Positions 41,684 to 51,000 of a stretch of 54,092 bases of DNA are shown one piece after another. Origin of the DNA: JALUUH01 sp964636675 (GTDB lineage Bacteria > Pseudomonadota > Gammaproteobacteria > S012-40); NCBI GenBank assembly GCA_964636675.1, contig CAZWUO010000004.1, positions 1 to 54,092 on the forward strand, read 5' to 3'. The notes under the pieces are model-generated. The model did not search any database. It worked only from the letters and a program-made list of their open reading frames with translations, and was not told the origin of the DNA. Numbering within the stretch: the stretch's first letter is position 1; each line of letters opens with the position of its first letter. Made by a program: the position numbers and the translations under genes.

Positions 41684-44215
41684 TTAAGATTGAACTGGGA
41701 CAGGTTCCATTTTCCAAATATCTGAATTATATTCTTGCATTGTACGATCAGTGGAAAATTTTCCGCTGCAAGCCGTATTTAGAATACTTTTTTGGGTCCA
41801 CAAACTTGTTTGCTGATAAAGATTTTCTGCTTCGAGTTGGGCATTAATGTAACTTCGAAAATCAGCTGCGGTTTTCCATGGATCACTAGGACTCTTAATA
41901 GAATTAAGAATATTGTTAAATATACCTGGTTCATACGGATTAAAATGATTGCATTCAATTAACTCAATAACACGTGTTAAGTCACGGTCTTGATTAATGA
42001 TGGTGATGGGGTCATAGTTGTCATGTAAATTGATGACTTGTTCTGCGGTGAGACCAAATAGAAAAAAGTTATCTTCTCCAACTTCTTCGCGTATTTCGAT
42101 ATTAGCACCGTCTAAAGTGCCAATGGTGATTGCACCATTCATCATGAATTTCATATTGCCTGTGCCCGAGGCTTCTTTCCCAGCAGTTGAAATTTGCTCA
42201 GATAAATCAGTTCCTGGGCAAATTATTTCCATTGCGGTAACGCGATAATTAGGCAAAAATGCGAGCCGCAAATAGGGAGTGACTTGAGGGTCATCATTGA
42301 TGGTTCGCGCAACATTGCATATAAGTTTTATGATGTCTTTTGCGATGATATACCCTGGAGCTGCTTTTCCACCAATTAATACATTGCGTGGTGTAATACT
42401 GGTGTCACCATTTTTTATTCGATCATAAAGATGGATAACGTGTAAAATATTTAATAATTGACGTTTATATTCATGAATGCGTTTAACTTGAACATCAAAC
42501 ATAGCTTGTGGGTTGAATTCGATGCCGCAGGAAGCAAATATAAACTCCGCGAGCTTTTGTTTATTTGCATTTTTTATTTCGCGCCATTTCTTTTGAAAGG
42601 ACATATCCATTGCATAAGGTTTAAGCTTGGCCAACTCTGGAAGATTAGTGATCCATTGATTGCCGATTGTTTCTGAAATTAATGCGCTTAAGCCTTTATT
42701 GCAGGAAGCTAACCAACGCCTTGGAGTAACACCATTTGTTTTATTATTAAATTTTTGGGGCCATAACTTAGAAAAATCTTCGAATAATCCTGTTTGTAAT
42801 AAATGCGAATGTAATTCGGCAACACCATTCACTGAGAAACTTCCGACGATGGCGAGATTAGCCATGCGTACCATGGGCGTATCAGCCTCTTCGATGATCG
42901 ATAGGCGGCGTAAGCGGTTAACATCCCCTGGCCAACGTGCTTTTACTTGTTGTAAAAAACGTGCGTTGATTTCATAGATAATATCGAGTATTCGTGGCAG
43001 TAAATCCCCAAACATTTTGACGGGCCATCGTTCTAAGGCTTCTGGCAGCAAGGTATGGTTTGTATAAGCCATGGTTTTTTGAGTAATTTGCCATGCATTA
43101 TCCCATGAAAAATTTTCTTCATCGATAAGGATTCGCATCAATTCCGGAACGGCACAGGTTGGATGAGTGTCATTCATTTGAAAACAATTTTTATCAGAAA
43201 AAAGAGAAAAATCATTTCCATGAATAAATTTCCAGCGTGCAATAATATCTTTTAAGCTGGCTGAGGCTAAAAAGTATTGTTGTTTTAAGCGTAAGCTTTT
43301 TCCATTTTCGCTGGCATCGTTTGGATACAATACCATGGAAATATTTTCTGCTGCATTCTTACTTGAAACGGACTCAGGATAACTTCCCGCATTAAATTCA
43401 CCAAGGTCAAATTCGTCAGTAGCATCAGCTGACCAAAGTCGTAAGGTGTTAACAGTCCCATTATTATAGCCGGGTATTAGTAAATCATGCGGCACGGCGA
43501 GCACGTCGTGTGTGTCTACCCAGCGTGCCTTGGTATCGCCATGCTCGTTTTTATAAAACTCTGAGCGGCCTCCAAAGTGTATTCGTCGAGTGTGCTCGGG
43601 ACGTTCTATTTCCCAGGCATTGCCATCACGTAACCAATGATCGGGGTGTTCAACCTGTTCTCCGTTCTCGATGCGCTGATTAAACATACCGTATTCATAG
43701 CGAATGCCATACCCCATCACTGGAAGTTGTAGCGTGGCGCAGCTGTCCAGGAAGCATGCTGCGAGTCTACCTAAACCCCCGTTACCTAAACCAGCATCTA
43801 GCTCTACATCTGCTATTTCTTCGAGAACAATCCCCAGTTCTTCGAGCGCTTTTTGAGTGGTTTCTTCTAGATCTAAATTAAGTAGTGCGTTGCGCAAAGT
43901 TCGACCCATGAGAAACTCTAGCGATAAATAATACGTTCTTTTACAATCAGCTTCGCGATACGCATAACGCGTATTCTTCCAGCGTTCTACCAATCGATCG
44001 CGTAAAGTTAATACCAATGCCTCGTAGGAGTAATGGGTAATTTTGCAATATTTATCACGTCCCAGGGTGTAACTAAAGTGCTTTCGATAGTCTTCACGGA
44101 GGGTTTCCTGATCCATTTTGATCGGGTTAAATTGCGCTAAGCAGGAAATGGGTTTACTTTTTTGCAATTTCTGATTGTGCAGTGAAAATAGGTTTTGTGA
44201 AGGCAAAAGACTCAT
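41684..44215 (-). CDS. glgP: Glycogen/starch phosphorylase
   Basis: Pyridoxal-phosphate enzyme that releases glucose-1-phosphate from alpha-glucans. 843 residues. The start is ATG 44215 (MSLLPSQ), with GAGGAT six bases upstream; a TTG four codons earlier is also in frame. Family features: RDRLVERWKNTRYAYREADCKRTYYLSLEFLMGRTLRNAL, GLGNGGLGRLAACFLDS, MNDTHPTCAVPELMRIL, KRIHEYKRQLLN, and the PLP-lysine block EASGTGNMKFMMNGA. The N-terminal 36 residues are an extra stretch compared with E. coli GlgP. No glycogen synthesis genes (glgA, glgB, glgC) are in the window. Confidence 0.96.
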   Translation of the reverse strand: MSLLPSQNLFSLHNQKLQKSKPISCLAQFNPIKMDQETLREDYRKHFSYTLGRDKYCKITHYSYEALVLTLRDRLVERWKNTRYAYREADCKRTYYLSLEFLMGRTLRNALLNLDLEETTQKALEELGIVLEEIADVELDAGLGNGGLGRLAACFLDSCATLQLPVMGYGIRYEYGMFNQRIENGEQVEHPDHWLRDGNAWEIERPEHTRRIHFGGRSEFYKNEHGDTKARWVDTHDVLAVPHDLLIPGYNNGTVNTLRLWSADATDEFDLGEFNAGSYPESVSSKNAAENISMVLYPNDASENGKSLRLKQQYFLASASLKDIIARWKFIHGNDFSLFSDKNCFQMNDTHPTCAVPELMRILIDEENFSWDNAWQITQKTMAYTNHTLLPEALERWPVKMFGDLLPRILDIIYEINARFLQQVKARWPGDVNRLRRLSIIEEADTPMVRMANLAIVGSFSVNGVAELHSHLLQTGLFEDFSKLWPQKFNNKTNGVTPRRWLASCNKGLSALISETIGNQWITNLPELAKLKPYAMDMSFQKKWREIKNANKQKLAEFIFASCGIEFNPQAMFDVQVKRIHEYKRQLLNILHVIHLYDRIKNGDTSITPRNVLIGGKAAPGYIIAKDIIKLICNVARTINDDPQVTPYLRLAFLPNYRVTAMEIICPGTDLSEQISTAGKEASGTGNMKFMMNGAITIGTLDGANIEIREEVGEDNFFLFGLTAEQVINLHDNYDPITIINQDRDLTRVIELIECNHFNPYEPGIFNNILNSIKSPSDPWKTAADFRSYINAQLEAENLYQQTSLWTQKSILNTACSGKFSTDRTMQEYNSDIWKMEPVPVQS

Positions 44216-44382
44216 TTCAATCCTCAAAAATACATTTATTAGCAGGGGTCGATTATAAAAAAACTAGGGTATAGGTAATATAATCAGTAGTTTAGATGGT
44301 TTTGATGTTGGTATTTTCTTAGCTTTTCTCCGCATAAGCAAAGTGCTAGAAAAAAAAGAATCAGAGAATTTTAGCACATGAA

Positions 44383-45138
44383 TCAGGCATAATACGAATT
44401 TGATAAAAACAGTAGGGGGGTAGGGGGAGAGTTAATAGAAAAAGCACGAGCGACAGTGTTACTTGTGTTGCTGCCACTAGCACCACCGAACCCGCCGTCA
44501 CCAATGAATCCATCAAAATTGCTGTTGTTGTTACTTGCAGCGCTACTCCTTTCAGTACTACTCGTGTTGCTAGTGCTACTAGCGCGACCAAAACCACTAC
44601 CTCCTCCGAAGAAACCACCACCACAGCCGAAAAGACGACGACGGTTATCGCATTTTGTTTCGTTACCGGATAATGAAAAATTTTGTCCTGGATCCCAAAA
44701 TATTCCCCAGTCATATGCCATGGGGTCGGTGCTGGTGCCATCATTATAAGTGTAGGAGGCGTCGATAAATATATTGGTTCCTGGGTTATAGATATAACGT
44801 CCGCCGGAAACTTCGCTTCTGCCTTGTTCCGTATCGGTTGCCATGTCAAAATTGCCAGCGGTCTGATCGAAATCACTACTGGGTATATTGAAATCGTTGG
44901 GATCGCCGGGCGGCATATCATGAAACCCGTCAGGTGGCAATTGAGACTCATCGGTGATTGATCCCAGATCCGGGTCTAGATTTACAAAGCTAAGTTTGTT
45001 AGTAATGCCCCCGCTCCCGTTTCCGGTGTATTCGACGCCGCGCTCAGGGTCGAGGCCGAGAGGATCCCAACCGTTGCCGCTAATACCTTCAAGGTTTCTT
45101 AAGAGTTTAAACGGAGAGTTTGCAAAATACTGATGGCC
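44383..45138 (-). pseudogene. Truncated paralogue of the glycine-rich secreted protein
   Basis: An open frame without a start codon for its upstream part. The frame begins directly after the stop of the serine-hydrolase remnant and aligns along GISGNGWDPLG, TGNGSG, TNKLSFVNLDPDLGSITDESQLPPDGFHDMPPGDPNDFNIPSSDFDQ, GRSEVSGGRYIYN and TDPMAYDWGIFWDPGQN with the intact gene at 46033-47493. Compared with it, the signal peptide and N-terminal half are missing and an internal block between the TGNGSG part and TNKL is deleted. The C-terminal end is a different, Ser/Asn/Gly-rich stretch with many Ser-Thr pairs and few of the GTGGDFGLG repeats. An ATG at 44940 could still give a 185-residue product, but without a signal peptide. 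Confidence 0.75.
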
Positions 45139-45877
45139 TTAGTCCCATTGAATCTCAGAAATTTTGTCCAGTAAATTTGAACCCATTGTTCGTCCCAAAT
45201 AGGTGCTGTTTGCCATCATCACAATTGACATTGCTTCCTCAGGATAAATCCGAGTAATGCAAACGAAAGCAGCGCCTGCGTGAGCCAGTGGCTTCATTTT
45301 TTATCATTGATTTGGTATAAATGAAATCAGTATTGTTCATGTTTAAAGGCTTTAACACATTCTCCCGCACATAGTTTTCGTAGCTCATTCCTGATACCTT
45401 TTCGATAACAGCGGCTAACACTATATAACCGAAATTTGAATAATGTCCCTCATTACCTAGTGCATATTTGAGTTCAGAATATTCCGGCAATATGCGCTTG
45501 AGTAACTCTGTTTGGTTAAGATGAGGATCATCATCATAATGTACCCAGCCTAATATTTTCATGCCAATATCATCTAAGCCAGAGCTATGGCTGAGTAAAT
45601 CCCGAATTTGTATTTTTCGGTCATTTGCTTCATAGGGAGAAATGTTGAAATAAGCTAGGTGTTCTTCGACAGAATCTTCTAAGTTTAATTTACCTTGCTC
45701 CATTAACTGGAGAACAGAAATTGCTGTTATTGGTTTGGTTAACGACCACCACTGATAAACTGTCTCGGGAGTGGTTCGTTTTTTTAATGGTTCATCCGCG
45801 TAACCAAAGCCTTTTCCATATACAATGAGGTCATTGGGAATTGCTTTTGACGAAAAGAGTGAGGGTAAAGGGCGCAT
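45139..45877 (-). pseudogene. Serine hydrolase (beta-lactamase family), internally deleted and frameshifted
   Basis: Remnant of a beta-lactamase/class C-like serine hydrolase. An ORF holds KGFGYADEPL, then WWSLTKPITAISVLQLMEQGKLNLEDSV with the SxxK motif S-L-T-K, and IRDLLSHSSGLDD. It ends in an out-of-frame tail at SRRRCFRLHYSDLS. The C-terminal end of the family (AFVCITRIYPEEAMSIVMMANSTYLGRTMGSNLLDKISEIQWD, given here in parts: ITRIYPEEAMSIVMMANST) continues in another frame to a stop at 45139-45141. About 100 residues between the two, including the expected YxN and HTG-type motifs, are missing. Upstream of the ORF the N-terminus is also broken. It is therefore non-functional and decaying. 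Confidence 0.75.
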
Positions 45878-46032
45878 AGAAAACGCAAGAGCTATAGTTG
45901 AAGCTTGGCAGATTAGTTAGATTTCTAAAAAAGATTATAGATTGAGTGCGACAAACAAGCTCAAAACAGCTTGGAATAATACGCGTAATCAGAAATTTAT
46001 ATTCAGCTTCATGTCTGATCATGCATTAAAAG

Positions 46033-47493
46033 TTATATGCCACTGCCAAAGCCGCCACCAAAGCCGCCACCAAGCCCAAAATCGCCGCCAGTGCCAGCAG
46101 TGCCAGTACCGCCAAGTCCAAAATCGCCACCAGTGCCAGTACCGCCAAGTCCAAAATCGCCGCCAGTGCCGGTACCACCAAGTCCAAAATCGCCGCCAGT
46201 GCCGGTACCGCCAAGTCCAAAATCGCCGCCAGTGCCAGTGCCAGTGCCAGTGCCAGTGCCACCGAGACCAAAGCCACCGCCACCGCCGCCGAGACCAAAG
46301 CCACCGCCACCTAAATTCTTCGCTTGATTTCCCGAACCTCCCGACAAAGGATTTTGTGCTGGGTTGAAAAATGCTCCCCAGTTATATGCCATGGGATCAG
46401 TGTTACTGCCATCGGCGTAGGTATATGAGCCTTCTTGGTAATTATTGCCTAATCCTGCGACACTAAACTGTTGCCAACAGCTACCGCCGTAGAGAAAACT
46501 AGGGTTAGAGCAGTTGTTATAGACATAACGTCCACCAGAGACTTCGCTTCTGCCTTCTTCGGTATCTGCTGCCATATCAAAATCGGCGGCACCCTGATCG
46601 AAATCACTACTGGGTATATTGAAATCGTTAGGATCGCCGGGAGGCATATCATGAAAACCGTCAGGCGGTAGTTGAGACTCATCGGTGATTGATCCCAGAT
46701 CCGGGTCTAGGTTTACAAAGTTAACCTTGTTAGTTAATGCTCCGGCTCTCGACATATCGGAATAGGTGATATCACTCATGTCGAGTTCAAACTGCATTTT
46801 CATCAATACGCCGCCCGAGTTGTCGTTAATGGCTTGACTAATGACAGGCTTAAAGTTTAATCGATCTTTGCGGAATTCTGCGCAGAACTCCGCTGTATCA
46901 CAATTCCATGTCTGGGTTTGGGCGTTCCATGTGCCATCCCCCATGACTTGTCGCATGACTGTTTTGGTAGGGTCGCCGCTACCATTGCCTGTGAAGTCAA
47001 CGCCGCCATTAGTACTGGTACCGAGTGGATCCCAGCCATTGCCGCTAATGCTTTTGAGGCCAAGTGCGCCAAAATTTGCGGGTTCGCCGCCACTAAAAGA
47101 GCCAAAACCTGTGCCAGATGCATTACGGGTGTAACTTTCCATAGCAAAGCCTGATTCGGGGTCACCGACGATGATATGCCAATACATTTGTCCGCCAATC
47201 ATTATTTCCCCTTGATAAAAAGGCGTAGTATCTGGGTCTGCCGCTTCGAACCCATTGCCAATGCCGCATAGTGAACCACTAACTCCACCGATACCGCAAT
47301 TCCCCGGTAGGGTCTGTAGATCACCTCCGCCAATTCGAAAACCAAGGTTGAAACCACCGCCACCGCCGCCACCAAACCCGCCGCCACCACCAAACCCGCC
47401 ACCAAAAAAGTCAGATGAAGCGAAAGCATGGGTAGTTGAGGACAGGGCGAGAATTAAATAGAGTATAGCGAAATTTGGGGATTCAAATCGCAT
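46033..47493 (-). CDS. Secreted glycine-rich repeat protein, unknown function
   Basis: 486 residues with a clear signal peptide (about 1-25, ending TTHAFA) and a poly-Gly N-terminal part (GGGFGGGGGFGGGG). A middle domain of about 330 residues follows without recognised family; it contains IMIGGQMYWHIIVGDPESGFAMES, NGSGDPTKTVMRQVMGDGTWNAQTQTWNC, and DPDLGSITDESQLPPDGF. The C-terminus is a tandem repeat, unit GTGTGGDFGLG (11 residues, 33 bp). The RBS GGAGA lies six bases before the ATG. The paired Cys suggest an exported or surface protein; an extracellular matrix or filament role is possible but not shown. It has a truncated paralogue at 44383-45138. Confidence 0.8.
   Translation of the reverse strand: MRFESPNFAILYLILALSSTTHAFASSDFFGGGFGGGGGFGGGGGGGFNLGFRIGGGDLQTLPGNCGIGGVSGSLCGIGNGFEAADPDTTPFYQGEIMIGGQMYWHIIVGDPESGFAMESYTRNASGTGFGSFSGGEPANFGALGLKSISGNGWDPLGTSTNGGVDFTGNGSGDPTKTVMRQVMGDGTWNAQTQTWNCDTAEFCAEFRKDRLNFKPVISQAINDNSGGVLMKMQFELDMSDITYSDMSRAGALTNKVNFVNLDPDLGSITDESQLPPDGFHDMPPGDPNDFNIPSSDFDQGAADFDMAADTEEGRSEVSGGRYVYNNCSNPSFLYGGSCWQQFSVAGLGNNYQEGSYTYADGSNTDPMAYNWGAFFNPAQNPLSGGSGNQAKNLGGGGFGLGGGGGGFGLGGTGTGTGTGTGGDFGLGGTGTGGDFGLGGTGTGGDFGLGGTGTGGDFGLGGTGTAGTGGDFGLGGGFGGGFGSGI
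46112..46260 (-). repeat. 33-bp tandem repeats and 6-bp repeat in the glycine-rich gene
   Basis: The core CCAAGTCCAAAATCGCC (plus strand) starts at 46112, 46145, 46178 and 46211, a 33-base period, encoding GTGTGGDFGLG units. It is followed by five copies of AGTGCC (46231-46260). This makes it a coding minisatellite that can change copy number by slippage. Confidence 0.85.
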
Positions 47494-47810
47494 AAGAGTC
47501 TCCTTATATACTGACTGGTAAGGCGTTGGTTAGAATAACATATACCTTGAAATATTACCACTAGAATAATAATGACTTAATCTAGAATAATAATGATTTA
47601 TTCATTGTTTTAAGCGCTCCTGCTAGTAGAGGTAGGGGGAAGTTGGTTGATGTTTTGATCAGAAAACCTACGCAAATTCTTACTTACTTGTGCTTAGCAA
47701 ACTCCAAACAACTTGCTCATCCCCGTTTTAAGGTGACTATTGTGGTTTTTGAAATCAAGATCTTACATTTCTTTTCTGCGTCTAACTGCGGTATTTTGAA
47801 TTAAGGGGGT
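47494..47810. other. Intergenic region with a 21-bp-spaced direct repeat
   Basis: 317 bases between the glycine-rich gene and hutG. CTAGAATAATAATGACTTA (47561-47579) recurs as CTAGAATAATAATGATTTA (47582-47600), 21 bases apart, at 70-110 bases upstream of the glycine-rich gene start. Nothing else is recognised. Confidence 0.45.
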
Positions 47811-48788
47811 TTAGCAGCATATTTCATGGATTAAGCGCGCTGCGAGTTTCGCAGTGTGCTGATCGATATCATAGCTTGGGTTGAGTTCGGCGATATCACT
47901 CATGCACCAGATGACGCGGTGTTTTTTGCAGAGCATTTTAATGTACTGAAGCGCCGTGATTACGACGAGAGGATCAATGCCGAGTGCGTTGGGTGCACTG
48001 ACGCCCGGAGCGCGGCTTGCCGGGAACACATCAAGACAAATGGTGACATAAAGATCGTCTATTTTAGCTAAAAAGTCAGAAAGTGATTTTTCTAGTTCTG
48101 TGAGATGATTCAGCGTGCAGTTGATATCCGTACGCCAAACGACATTTTTTTGCGTGGCAAATTCAAATAAATGATCGGTATTTGCGCTTGGGTTTATGCC
48201 GAAAACGCAATATTGAAAGCTTTTTTCATGCTCCTCACAATAATTCGACATTTGCCGAAAAGGGGTTCCTGAATTTGCGTGTGGATCCGGATTTCGCAGG
48301 TCAAAATGTGCATCAAAGTTAATGATTCCAAGATGCCGACAACGATCCTTAGGGTTCGCATCTGCGAGATATTTAGTGCTACCTAAGAAGCTTCCCCAGG
48401 CCATTTCATGGCCGCCTCCAAGTACTACAGGCTGGCCATTATGCGCGAGTATTTGTGACACCCTGTCGGCGAGTATCTGTTGGGCGTGTTCGAGTTCCCC
48501 AGATTCGCAGCTGACATTGCCCGCATCATAGATCGCCAATGATTTGGGAGTAGCGTTATTTGCGAATGCCTTTCTGATATATTTAGGTCCATCACGCGCG
48601 CCTGGTCGGCCGAGATTACGCCGTACACCTTCGTCACAAGCGAAACCTAGTAAGACAGCGGCATGCTTGAGATCCGATATTCCATCCCAGGCTTTTATCA
48701 CTTGATGCACACGCAACGCATTTCCTTTAGAGTGAGATGTATTGTCGACACGGCCTTGCCACAGCGACATATCGGCAGGTTTATACAT
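47811..48788 (-). CDS. hutG: Formimidoylglutamase HutG (arginase family)
   Basis: Manganese hydrolase that converts N-formimidoyl-L-glutamate to glutamate and formamide in histidine degradation. Arginase-family motifs: GGGHE (VVLGGGHEMAW), FDAHFD (NFDAHFDLRNP), and the third motif VTICLDVFPASRAPGVSAP, in which Cys stands in place of the first Asp of the usual DLD pattern; this variant may be normal for this HutG subgroup but changes a metal-ligand position. Length 325 residues. Its start overlaps the end of hutI by eight bases, so the two are translationally coupled. Confidence 0.92.
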   Translation of the reverse strand: MYKPADMSLWQGRVDNTSHSKGNALRVHQVIKAWDGISDLKHAAVLLGFACDEGVRRNLGRPGARDGPKYIRKAFANNATPKSLAIYDAGNVSCESGELEHAQQILADRVSQILAHNGQPVVLGGGHEMAWGSFLGSTKYLADANPKDRCRHLGIINFDAHFDLRNPDPHANSGTPFRQMSNYCEEHEKSFQYCVFGINPSANTDHLFEFATQKNVVWRTDINCTLNHLTELEKSLSDFLAKIDDLYVTICLDVFPASRAPGVSAPNALGIDPLVVITALQYIKMLCKKHRVIWCMSDIAELNPSYDIDQHTAKLAARLIHEICC

Positions 48789-49998
48789 GTTGCCCAGCCA
48801 CCCAGATATCTTTCGGATTATGCATGTTGATGCAATAACTTAGCTCGTTGGGGTCTGGAATATCCCATAAAACCAAGTCAGCATCATAGCCGGTAGTTAG
48901 TTGTCCTTTGCATTGCTCTAAGCCGAGTGCTTGAGCCGCGTGGCGGGTGACACCGAGTAGAGACTCTTCGGGAGTCAGCCCAAACAAAACACAGGCTTGG
49001 TTCATCGCGAGCAAGAGTGAGGCGACGGGTGCACTGCCCGGGTTGCAGTCGGTTGCTACGGCCATTGCGAGTTTTGCGTCACGCATGGCTTTGATGGGCG
49101 GTTTTTGTTGCTCATTGAGATAATAAAAAGCAATAGGTAATAAAACAGCAACAACCTTGTGTTGTCTGAGTATGTGAATATCTTCCAACTTTAAGTATTC
49201 GAGGTGATCAGCGGACAAGCCGTTATACTCTGCGATTAATCTGGCTCCGCCCATGTCGTTCAATTGCTCGACATGGCCTTTAATCCGTAAACCTAAATCC
49301 GTCGCACGCTCAAAAATGGTTTTACACTGTTGCAAACTAAAACCAATATTTTCACAAAAGACATCGACGGCATCGGCGAGTTTATTATTTGCGACTTCTG
49401 GTAAAACTTGTTCACAGATAAAATCAATATAGTCATCTCCACGATCTTTATATTCAGGAGGAATCGCGTGTGCGCCTAAATAAGTGGTTTGTATATTAAC
49501 AGGTAAAAAGTTTTGCAAGGATTTTGCAATCTCAAGTATGCGTAGTTCTGTGTTTAAGTCCAAGCCGTAGCCGGATTTAACTTCAACTGTGGTGACGCCT
49601 TCATTACATAAGTTTTTCAATCGACGTAGTGCGTCTCGTAATAAGGTTTTTTTATCCGCATTTCGTGTCGCTATTACCGTGTTATTAATTCCCCCGCCTT
49701 GCTGCGCGATTTCAGCATAGCTTAACCCTTGCAAGCGTTGCTCAAATTCTGTTGCACGGCTGCCGGCATAAACCAAGTGGGTGTGGCAATCAATTAAACC
49801 TGGCGTCAGCCAACACCCATTACCATCTATAACAGTCGCGTTAGCAAAATCAGGAGCGTGATGATGTTCCCCTACCCAAGCAATATGCTTGTCACGTACA
49901 GCCAATAAGCCAGCTTCGATTTTTCCATAAGGTGGGTTATTGTTTTGCATCGTTGCGAGTTTGACATTCTCGATAAGCCAATCTGCTTGCATCGTCAC
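48781..49998 (-). CDS. hutI: Imidazolonepropionase
   Basis: Metal-dependent amidohydrolase opening the imidazolone ring in histidine breakdown. The metal site is GLIDCHTHLVYAGSRATEFEQRL, with further motifs EVKSGYGLDLNTELRIL, TYLGAHAIPPEY, GLRIKGHVEQL, SADHLEYL and AVATDCNPGSAP. Length is 405 residues. It heads the minus-strand half of the hut genes, followed by hutG, and lies divergent to the spondin-domain gene at 50261. Confidence 0.97.
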   Translation of the reverse strand: MTMQADWLIENVKLATMQNNNPPYGKIEAGLLAVRDKHIAWVGEHHHAPDFANATVIDGNGCWLTPGLIDCHTHLVYAGSRATEFEQRLQGLSYAEIAQQGGGINNTVIATRNADKKTLLRDALRRLKNLCNEGVTTVEVKSGYGLDLNTELRILEIAKSLQNFLPVNIQTTYLGAHAIPPEYKDRGDDYIDFICEQVLPEVANNKLADAVDVFCENIGFSLQQCKTIFERATDLGLRIKGHVEQLNDMGGARLIAEYNGLSADHLEYLKLEDIHILRQHKVVAVLLPIAFYYLNEQQKPPIKAMRDAKLAMAVATDCNPGSAPVASLLLAMNQACVLFGLTPEESLLGVTRHAAQALGLEQCKGQLTTGYDADLVLWDIPDPNELSYCINMHNPKDIWVAGQHV

Positions 49999-50260
49999 TC
50001 CAATAAAAGCAAGGGGTGCTACTCTGAATATTTTAGCTGATATCCGATATAGTAAAGCTTGTAATTCTGCTGTTGTTTACACAAATTCATTCTGAATGAT
50101 TTACTCGAGCTAAGCTAGCTTTTAAATCTAAGAAATGCGAGAGAATCATTTCAAATTACCGCGTGAGAAAAATGTGATATTTCAGTGATGAGTGCGTGAG
50201 TTTTTAACTCTATTCTTGCGGCTGGTTATATTACAAACACAAATGAATGAGGAATTTGAT

Positions 50261-50989
50261 ATGGGTACTATGTTTAAAAAAAAACTTTTCGCCAGCAGCC
50301 TAGTCGGCAGCTTAGTATTAGGTGGGGTGTCACTCGCAACTGCCGCTGAATGGGACATTCAAGTAACAAATCTTACTCATGGCAATCATTTTACGCCACT
50401 TCTTCTTACTGCACATGCTGCTGACAAACATCTGTTCGAAGTAGGTAAAGCAGCATCTGTGGCCATGGAGCATTTAGCCGAGTGTGGGCATTTAGATCCA
50501 TTGCTTGCCACTCCAGAAGTTGGTTCAGCAGATGACGATACGATAGCAAATCCTGCCGAAGGTCTTTTAGCGCCTGGAAGTAGCGTCACCACTACCATCA
50601 CAACTGCAAGCAACTATTTAAGTGTTGTCTCCATGGTTTTGCCAACCAATGATGCTTTTATCGGGCTTGATGCGCAGAAAATCCCTACAGAACCGGGTTC
50701 TTATACCTACCTTTTAAATGCCTACGATGCGGGTACCGAAGCAAACGATGAAGTCTTAATGACATCTGGTGATTGCACGTATACAGATGCTGGCATGATG
50801 CCGGGTGCTCCAGGTGGTGATGCAGGAGAAAATGCCACAGGAGTTGCAGCAGAAGATAGTAATAAGATGATTCATATACATCGAGGTGTTTTGGGTGATC
50901 AAGATGCGATAGGTGGTAAGAGCGATCTAGATAGCAGCATTCACCGCTGGCAAAATCCGCTAGCGAAAGTTACTGTCACCGTAAAATAA
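50261..50989 (+). CDS. Exported spondin-domain protein (1)
   Basis: 242 residues with the ATG at 50261, chosen because TGAGGA lies about eight bases upstream (an in-frame upstream start would add 23 poorly supported residues). A signal peptide follows (FKKKLFASSLVGSLVLGGVSLATAAE; cleavage near residue 28). The mature part is a Spondin_N-like domain: WDIQVTNLTHGNHFTPLLLTAH, APGSSVTTTITTASNYLSVVSMVLPTNDAFIGLDA, and YDAGTEANDE, and ends with a HRGVLGDQDAIGGKSDLDSSIHRWQNPLAKVTVTV block. It is likely periplasmic or secreted. The second copy follows 11 bases later. Confidence 0.85.
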   Translation: MGTMFKKKLFASSLVGSLVLGGVSLATAAEWDIQVTNLTHGNHFTPLLLTAHAADKHLFEVGKAASVAMEHLAECGHLDPLLATPEVGSADDDTIANPAEGLLAPGSSVTTTITTASNYLSVVSMVLPTNDAFIGLDAQKIPTEPGSYTYLLNAYDAGTEANDEVLMTSGDCTYTDAGMMPGAPGGDAGENATGVAAEDSNKMIHIHRGVLGDQDAIGGKSDLDSSIHRWQNPLAKVTVTVK

Positions 50990-51000
50990 GAGGGTAGAAA

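Noticed and set aside
44361..44951. Alternative minus-strand frame of 196 residues over the truncated paralogue
   Set aside because: The other frame (44383-45138) shows clear homology to the intact glycine-rich gene, so this is a shadow.
46112..46260. CRISPR-like array
   Set aside because: The 33-base repeats have no distinct spacers and are in frame inside a gene, so they are a coding minisatellite.
45942..46367. Plus-strand 141-residue frame rich in Arg/Gln/His
   Set aside because: It is the reverse-strand shadow of the glycine-rich repeats and has no start signal.
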